Assembly (NCBI GenBank): GCA_964604145.1
Contig: CAZRXS010000001.1
Coordinates: 1-56,566, forward strand
Origin: Gudongella sp964604145
Lineage (GTDB): Bacteria > Bacillota > Clostridia > Tissierellales > Tissierellaceae
Length of the DNA stretch: 56,566 bases
Direction: 5' to 3'
Shown here in pieces: positions 52,826 through 56,566 of the stretch; position 1 is the first letter of the stretch, and every line of letters starts with the position of its first letter. The position numbers and the translations under genes are program-made. The notes below the pieces were generated by a model, which was not told the DNA's origin, searched no databases, and worked only from the letters and a program-made list of their open reading frames with translations.

Positions 52826-53815
52826 CTAAAGTAAAAAAATCCCCATTTCCTCACATTTTTTTATCTCATCATCAGACCAAACAGAAGCTTGAACTTGTCC
52901 AATATGTTTTGCTTGAAGAAAGAACATGCAAATTCTGGATTGTCCTATTCCCCCACCAATTGTATATGGAAGTTCTTTATTAATCAGCCTTTTATGATAG
53001 TCCATTTCTAACTTTTCTATAGCACCAGTTAATTCAAGTTGCTTAAGAAGTGTATTTTCATCAACTCTAATTCCCATACTAGACAATTCAATAGATTCTT
53101 CTAAAGCAGGATTCCAAAATATAATATCACCATTTAGATTCCAATCATCATAGTCAGGCGACCTTAAGTCATGGGGTATACCAGATTTTAGTTTATGTCC
53201 TATTTGATAGATAAATACTGCACCATACTCTTTTGCTATAAAGTGTTCTCTATTCTTAGCAGTCTCATTCGGCCATCTATCTTCCAATTCTTGGGAACTG
53301 ATAAAAAAGATTTCATCTGGTAGTTTTTTATATAATCTACGAGGATATAAACCATTAATAAAGCTTTCAGTAGCCTTAAAAACATCAAATATTAATTCAA
53401 CTATTTCTCTTAAAAATTCTAAATGCCTATCGCTTTTTCTAATAACTCTTTCCCAGTCCCATTGATCTACATAAATTGAATGAATATTATCTAAATATTC
53501 GTCAGGTCTTATTGCATTCATATCAGTATATATTCCTTCGCCAACTTCAAACTCATACCATTTCAGAGCCATTCTTTTCCATTTAGCAAGTGATTGAACT
53601 ATTTCTAAAGTCTGTCCATATTTTCTCATTTTAAAGGTTACAGCTTTTTCAGTCCCAGAAAGATTATCATTAAGACCTGTTTCAGGTTTTACAAAAAGAG
53701 GCGCAGAAACTCTAGTAAGATTTAAATTCTCAGCCAATCTTCTCTCAAAAAAATCCTTTATTTGTTTTATTCCCACTTGTGCCTCTCTAGCTGTAAAACC
53801 ATTTACCATCATCAT
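52826..53815 (-). CDS. asnA: Aspartate-ammonia ligase (asparagine synthetase A)
   Basis: Ammonia-dependent synthesis of asparagine from aspartate with ATP-to-AMP conversion. The fold is class II synthetase-like. 329 residues, equal to E. coli AsnA. TRVSAPLFV, DNLSGTEKAV, ALKWYEFEVGEGIYTDMNAIRPDE and GGGIGQSRICMFFLQAKHIGQVQASVW are the family motifs. The start is one of three consecutive ATG codons after GGAG. A longer frame upstream belongs to the T-box leader. The leader specifier is an Asn codon, so the gene should be induced when tRNA-Asn is uncharged. Confidence 0.96.
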   Translation of the reverse strand: MMMVNGFTAREAQVGIKQIKDFFERRLAENLNLTRVSAPLFVKPETGLNDNLSGTEKAVTFKMRKYGQTLEIVQSLAKWKRMALKWYEFEVGEGIYTDMNAIRPDEYLDNIHSIYVDQWDWERVIRKSDRHLEFLREIVELIFDVFKATESFINGLYPRRLYKKLPDEIFFISSQELEDRWPNETAKNREHFIAKEYGAVFIYQIGHKLKSGIPHDLRSPDYDDWNLNGDIIFWNPALEESIELSSMGIRVDENTLLKQLELTGAIEKLEMDYHKRLINKELPYTIGGGIGQSRICMFFLQAKHIGQVQASVWSDDEIKKCEEMGIFLL

Positions 53816-53840
53816 TATCTCCACTCTCCTTGTAATAAAT

Positions 53841-54124
53841 AAAAAACCTTCCATCCAAAATATAAAGGACGAAAGGTAAATTCGCGGTACCACCTTAGTT
53901 AGCAATAAGCTCACTTAATCCGTACAGAACTTTAAAATCTATACGTTATAGCTATAACGGGCTATCCCGTCTGAGTCTACTAAAATTTTCGATCAGATAC
54001 TCCTGGATGTTCTTCATATAGAGTCTTGTATCAGGTTTCCACCATCCCTGACTCTCTTAAACACTACACCTATACTACTCTTCCATTCAAAGTAAGTATG
54101 ACTTTATAACTCTTTTTAGAAGCC
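53841..54124 (-). promoter_or_regulatory. T-box leader of asnA (Asn specifier)
   Basis: The minus-strand leader has a stem I region, a candidate specifier AAC (54009-54011, in GAACATCC), and the T-box sequence GGTGGTACCGCG (53883-53894). A terminator formed by 53847-53856 and 53867-53876 is followed by TTTTTT. AAC pairs with tRNA-Asn(GUU), agreeing with the downstream gene. This fills the gene-free stretch 53816-54166. Confidence 0.93.
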
Positions 54125-54130
54125 TTTTTT

Positions 54131-54159
54131 ATTATACAAAATCAAGCAACTAAAGTCAA
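54131..54159 (-). promoter_or_regulatory. Promoter of the asnA T-box transcript
   Basis: TTGACT (54154-54159), exactly 17 nt, and consensus TATAAT (54131-54136) on the minus strand. Predicted start near 54124. Confidence 0.85.
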
Positions 54160-54166
54160 TCCAATA

Positions 54167-54811
54167 TTATAGTTCCATTGCAAAAACTTCATGAATTTCT
54201 TCAGAGTAATCCCTAATAATATCAAGTATAAAGTAAGTCATTTTTAAGTTTAATGATAAAGCAAAATCCAAATCATTTTTAAAACTAGATTTAGCCGAAT
54301 ATTCTTCTACTACTTTTTCAATATATCTTTTTATTGTACCATGCAAAGTAATTATATTATCATCATATATATTTAAGTCATCAACAGTTATAATATTTTT
54401 TTTAAAATCGTGTTTAGGTGCATAATCATTGAGTCTAGATTCATATCTAACATGCTTAACCATAGAATCTCTAAATGTCCATCTCTTAGCATGTGGTAAA
54501 CAAACGTAATCGGATAAATAATGAGATAATATCCCAACTTTTTTACTTAGAACTTTTACTGATAATGGGTCAGTAATCTTAGATAAATCAATAAATCTAC
54601 TAACAAAAATTAATTTCATAATTTCTAATGCAACATAATTAATACTCTCATTTTGATAATGTCTAATAAATCTGTATTTTGGCAATATATCCGGAGCTAT
54701 TGAACCCCAAAGTAATTTTTCTTTATTAAGTTTTAATCCATATATATCGTATACATTATCGTATATATGTCCAGCAATAATTTTGTGAGTATCTGCAAAT
54801 ATTTTAAACAC
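54167..54811 (-). CDS. Zinc-dependent phospholipase C family protein
   Basis: 214 residues. DTHKIIAGHIYDN at the N-terminus, LLWGSIAPDILPKY, RHYQNES and KVGILSHYLSDYVCLPHAKRW hold the His/Asp pattern of the zinc-dependent phospholipase C/S1-P1 fold. There is no signal peptide, so it may be cytoplasmic and the substrate is unknown. The called start GTG overlaps AAGGGAG. An ATA two codons later (residues from FADTHK) has ideal spacing to that site, so initiation is unclear. Promoter-like TTGACA and TATAGT lie upstream (15-nt spacing). Confidence 0.82.
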   Translation of the reverse strand: MFKIFADTHKIIAGHIYDNVYDIYGLKLNKEKLLWGSIAPDILPKYRFIRHYQNESINYVALEIMKLIFVSRFIDLSKITDPLSVKVLSKKVGILSHYLSDYVCLPHAKRWTFRDSMVKHVRYESRLNDYAPKHDFKKNIITVDDLNIYDDNIITLHGTIKRYIEKVVEEYSAKSSFKNDLDFALSLNLKMTYFILDIIRDYSEEIHEVFAMEL

Positions 54812-54842
54812 TCCCTTTATTTATTTCACCAACTCCTTTGAT

Positions 54843-54869
54843 ACTATAACATATAAAAACCTATGTCAA
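54843..54869 (-). promoter_or_regulatory. Possible promoter of the phospholipase-like gene
   Basis: Consensus TTGACA (54864-54869) and TATAGT (54843-54848) on the minus strand, but the spacer is only 15 nt. Confidence 0.45.
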
Positions 54870-54909
54870 CCCGATAAAATATATCATTATTGAAACAATT
54901 AGAAAAAAT

Positions 54910-55431
54910 TTATGCTTTGTTAAAATAATCATTATAAATTTTGTAGTTGTTTTCACTATATAAAATAAGATTAATGCTTTCTATGCTGCTTTCTAGTTGA
55001 GAAAAGTTTGTAATTACATTTGAAACAATTTTAACAGCTTTTTCTATTGGAAAATTATAAGCACCAGTTGATATTGATGGAAATGAAATACTCTTCAACT
55101 TGTAATCTGCAGCTAATAATAGAGAATTATAATAAGCGTTATATAGTAGTTTCTCTTCCATAGCTTTGTTTTCCCCATATATTGGCCCAACAGTATGAAT
55201 AACATATTTACTAGGTAAATCTCCTGCTGTAGTTATCCTCGCTTCCCCTGTAGGACAACCAGAATGAACTATACATTGCCTTAATATGGAAGGCCCACCT
55301 TTTTTATGTATAGCACCATCAACCCCTCCACCACCTAATAATGTATTATTAGCAGCATTTACAATTGCATCTACCTTTTCCTCTGTTATATCACCCATTT
55401 TTATTTCTAATCTTATATTATTAATTTGCAT
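54910..55431 (-). CDS. Macrodomain protein (O-acetyl-ADP-ribose deacetylase type)
   Basis: Macrodomain of 173 residues. KMGDITEEKVDAIVNAANNTLLGGGGVDGAIHKKGG gives the ADP-ribose pocket with Asn and Asp typical of the MacroD/YmdB group. CPTGEARITTAGDLPSKYVIHTVGP and SISTGAYNFPIEKA complete it. Such enzymes hydrolyse O-acetyl-ADP-ribose or ADP-ribosylated proteins. The start is the ATG after AAGGAGG; an earlier in-frame ATG lies before it. It follows the RQC-type gene by 30 nt and probably shares its transcript. Confidence 0.93.
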   Translation of the reverse strand: MQINNIRLEIKMGDITEEKVDAIVNAANNTLLGGGGVDGAIHKKGGPSILRQCIVHSGCPTGEARITTAGDLPSKYVIHTVGPIYGENKAMEEKLLYNAYYNSLLLAADYKLKSISFPSISTGAYNFPIEKAVKIVSNVITNFSQLESSIESINLILYSENNYKIYNDYFNKA

Positions 55432-55461
55432 ATTTTTTCCTCCTTCTTTTGTCAAGTATCC

Positions 55462-56016
55462 CTAAAATATTGTTCCTTCTTTTATTAAATAATTAATAGT
55501 CTTCTGAATTTCAGCTTGAACCTTTTTATATTCTATTTCCTTCCATGCTTTTAAAAGTGGAATAAATCTAGCATTATCAGTTAATTTAATCTTTTTAATT
55601 AATAGTAATATCATGCCACGATTTCTATCTTTTAATTCCTCAACAAAGCTGTAATCATTCTTAACTAATAATTTGACAAGCTTTTGTAGTAATTCTTCTG
55701 CATAAGTTTCCCGCTCTATCTCCCAGCCAATTTTTGAAAAAATAAGCATAGGAAGCCTATCTCTATATTCAACTTTAAAATACCCATTCAATATCATCCA
55801 ATCAATTCTATTAGTTATTTGCTTTATGCTTATATCATTGTAAAATCCATAGGTCGGACATTTGTCCAATCCATATTCTAGAACTTTTTTGTCTTTAGAC
55901 CCTTTAAGAATTTTGGCTAGCATACTACGTCCACCAACAGCTATAATTTCATCTGCGGCACGAAGAATAGCTTTTATTTCTTTATCTGTTAGATAACTTA
56001 TCTCACCGCAATCCAA
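55462..56016 (-). CDS. RQC-minor-1-like DNA-binding protein; 5' end likely frameshifted
   Basis: The 184-residue frame has an N-terminal helix pair (LTDKEIKAILRAADEIIAVGGRSMLAKILKGSKDKKVLEYGLDKCPTYGFY described by key residues: ADEIIAVGG, ILKGSKDKK, LDKCPTYG) and ISIKQITNRIDWMILNGYF. This is like the RQC winged helix of RecQ helicases, without a helicase. The only in-frame start is a TTG at 56016 with no ribosome binding site. ATG at 56048 has GGTGAGG upstream and encodes MSRKNKK, but its frame stops. One extra base or a -1 shift at the A6CA5 run would join it. The function of the family is not established. Confidence 0.75.
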   Translation of the reverse strand: MDCGEISYLTDKEIKAILRAADEIIAVGGRSMLAKILKGSKDKKVLEYGLDKCPTYGFYNDISIKQITNRIDWMILNGYFKVEYRDRLPMLIFSKIGWEIERETYAEELLQKLVKLLVKNDYSFVEELKDRNRGMILLLIKKIKLTDNARFIPLLKAWKEIEYKKVQAEIQKTINYLIKEGTIF

Positions 56017-56260
56017 CCCATATTTAACTTTTTGTTTTTTCTACTCATAATTATCCTCACCGATATGCTATTTAGTTTCCACTTATCTAGTGTTTTGCTA
56101 GCTAATTATGCATAATTTTGTATATTAATATTCATAAAAATTAATACTAACAAAAATTACCACTAACATTTATATTAACTAGCTCTATTCCATTAATACA
56201 CTTTTATTATACTAATTTCAACACAATTTTTCAATTTATTAAAATTCTCAAATAATTAAA

Positions 56261-56283
56261 CCCTCTTTTTTTTACGAAGAGGG
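56261..56283 (-). terminator. Terminator of the tRNA cluster
   Basis: 7-bp stem CCCTCTT/AAGAGGG followed on the minus strand by TTTAATTATTT. It lies downstream of tRNA-Arg. The rest of 56049-56334 is very AT-rich and holds no gene I can see. Confidence 0.75.
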
Positions 56284-56334
56284 CCACTTGAATATATTAA
56301 CTTAAACTTATTTATCTTTTGCAAATATTTACAA

Positions 56335-56411
56335 TGGTGTACCCGAAGGGATTCGAACCCCTGACCCCTTGGTTCGTAGCCAAGTACTCTATCCAGCTGA
56401 GCTACGGGTAC
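56335..56411 (-). tRNA. tRNA-Arg(ACG)
   Basis: 77-nt cloverleaf on the minus strand with encoded CCA. The acceptor GTACCCG pairs with CGGGTAC, and the anticodon stem CTTGG/CCAAG encloses CTACGAA, giving anticodon ACG (wobble A normally deaminated to inosine). The T arm GGGTTCGAATCCC closes. A protein reading frame across 56256-56480 is a shadow of these tRNAs. Confidence 0.95.
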
Positions 56412-56419
56412 AATTTTAG

Positions 56420-56494
56420 TGGAGCGGAAGACGAGATTCGAACTCGCGACCCTCGCCTTGGCAAGGCGATGCTCTACCACTGAGCCACTTCCGC
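56420..56494 (-). tRNA. tRNA-Gly(GCC)
   Basis: 75-nt cloverleaf with CCA encoded. Acceptor GCGGAAG/CTTCCGC, anticodon loop TTGCCAA with anticodon GCC, T arm GAGTTCGAATCTC. It is 8 nt upstream of tRNA-Arg in the same minus-strand cluster. Confidence 0.95.
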
Positions 56495-56516
56495 ATATGC
56501 CGATATTAAGTATAAA

Positions 56517-56566
56517 TGGTGGAGGAGACTGGATTCGAACCAGTGAAAGCTCAGCTAACGGATTTA
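56517..56566 (-). tRNA. Partial tRNA-Tyr(GTA)
   Basis: 3' half only; the gene continues past the window edge. It has the T arm ACTGG/CCAGT, an acceptor 3' strand CTCCTCC, discriminator A and CCA. The variable arm AGC-TGA-GCT is long (class II). TAAATCCG at the edge matches the 3' side of a GTA anticodon loop and stem in tRNA-Tyr. Discriminator A argues against Ser. Leu is the main alternative. Confidence 0.8.

Noticed and set aside
56256..56480. A 74-codon minus-strand reading frame
   Set aside because: It runs through the tRNA-Arg and tRNA-Gly genes and has no protein-like features.

Overview
This window looks like a chromosomal core segment of a strongly AT-rich, low-GC Gram-positive anaerobe, probably Clostridia/Tissierellia. 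The evidence is family-level: Bacillus/Clostridium-type gene order, AAGGAGG-type ribosome binding sites, frequent TTG and GTG starts, a T-box and a TPP riboswitch, SepF/YlmH/DivIVA, PrkC/PrpC with PASTA domains, and RqcH. I did not compute GC content or run any search, so genus is not assigned. Nearly every gene lies on the minus strand. The exceptions are rpmB, rqcH and one tRNA-Pro.

Region 1 (1-20.7 kb) is the conserved 'ylo' block, read right to left: yicC, a very short remA-like gene, gmk, rpoZ, coaBC, priA, def, fmt, a zinc membrane protease, rsmB, rlmN, prpC, prkC, rsgA, rpe. Next come a TPP-riboswitch operon (thiT-thiN), rpmB on the opposite strand, yloU-fakA and recG. Two genes here look damaged. 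priA carries one in-frame TAA at codon 150, and the remA-position gene keeps only the ends of RemA and lacks its central basic segment.

Region 2 (20.7-28.4 kb) holds rqcH (plus strand), then rluD, lspA and a divisome/membrane operon: unknown small membrane protein, HlyD-like anchored protein, yggS, sepF, yggT, ylmH, divIVA. Region 3 (28.5-34.2 kb) has tRNA-Pro(GGG), gpsA, plsY, der, a DUF512 radical-SAM protein and glyA. Region 4 (34.2-42.9 kb) has a CstR-like sensor, an RseC-type protein, tcdA, aspS, a decayed hemZ remnant where hemZ and hisS are usually found, an MBL hydrolase, dtd, rel and recJ.

Region 5 (43-51.7 kb) carries lapA-like, secF, secD, yajC, tgt, queA, a SpoIID-domain protein, ruvB, ruvA and ruvC. 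Region 6 (51.8-56.6 kb) is more accessory. It has an unknown 247-aa protein downstream of a perfect 22-bp palindrome, asnA under a T-box with an Asn specifier, a zinc-dependent phospholipase C-like protein, and a macrodomain protein co-transcribed with an RQC-type DNA-binding protein whose 5' end looks frameshifted. It ends in a tRNA cluster (Arg, Gly, partial Tyr).

I see no CRISPR array, insertion sequence, prophage or toxin island. The most unusual content is local gene decay (priA, remA, hemZ/hisS, RQC gene start) and a few unexplained structured intergenic elements, rather than an obvious new multi-gene system.
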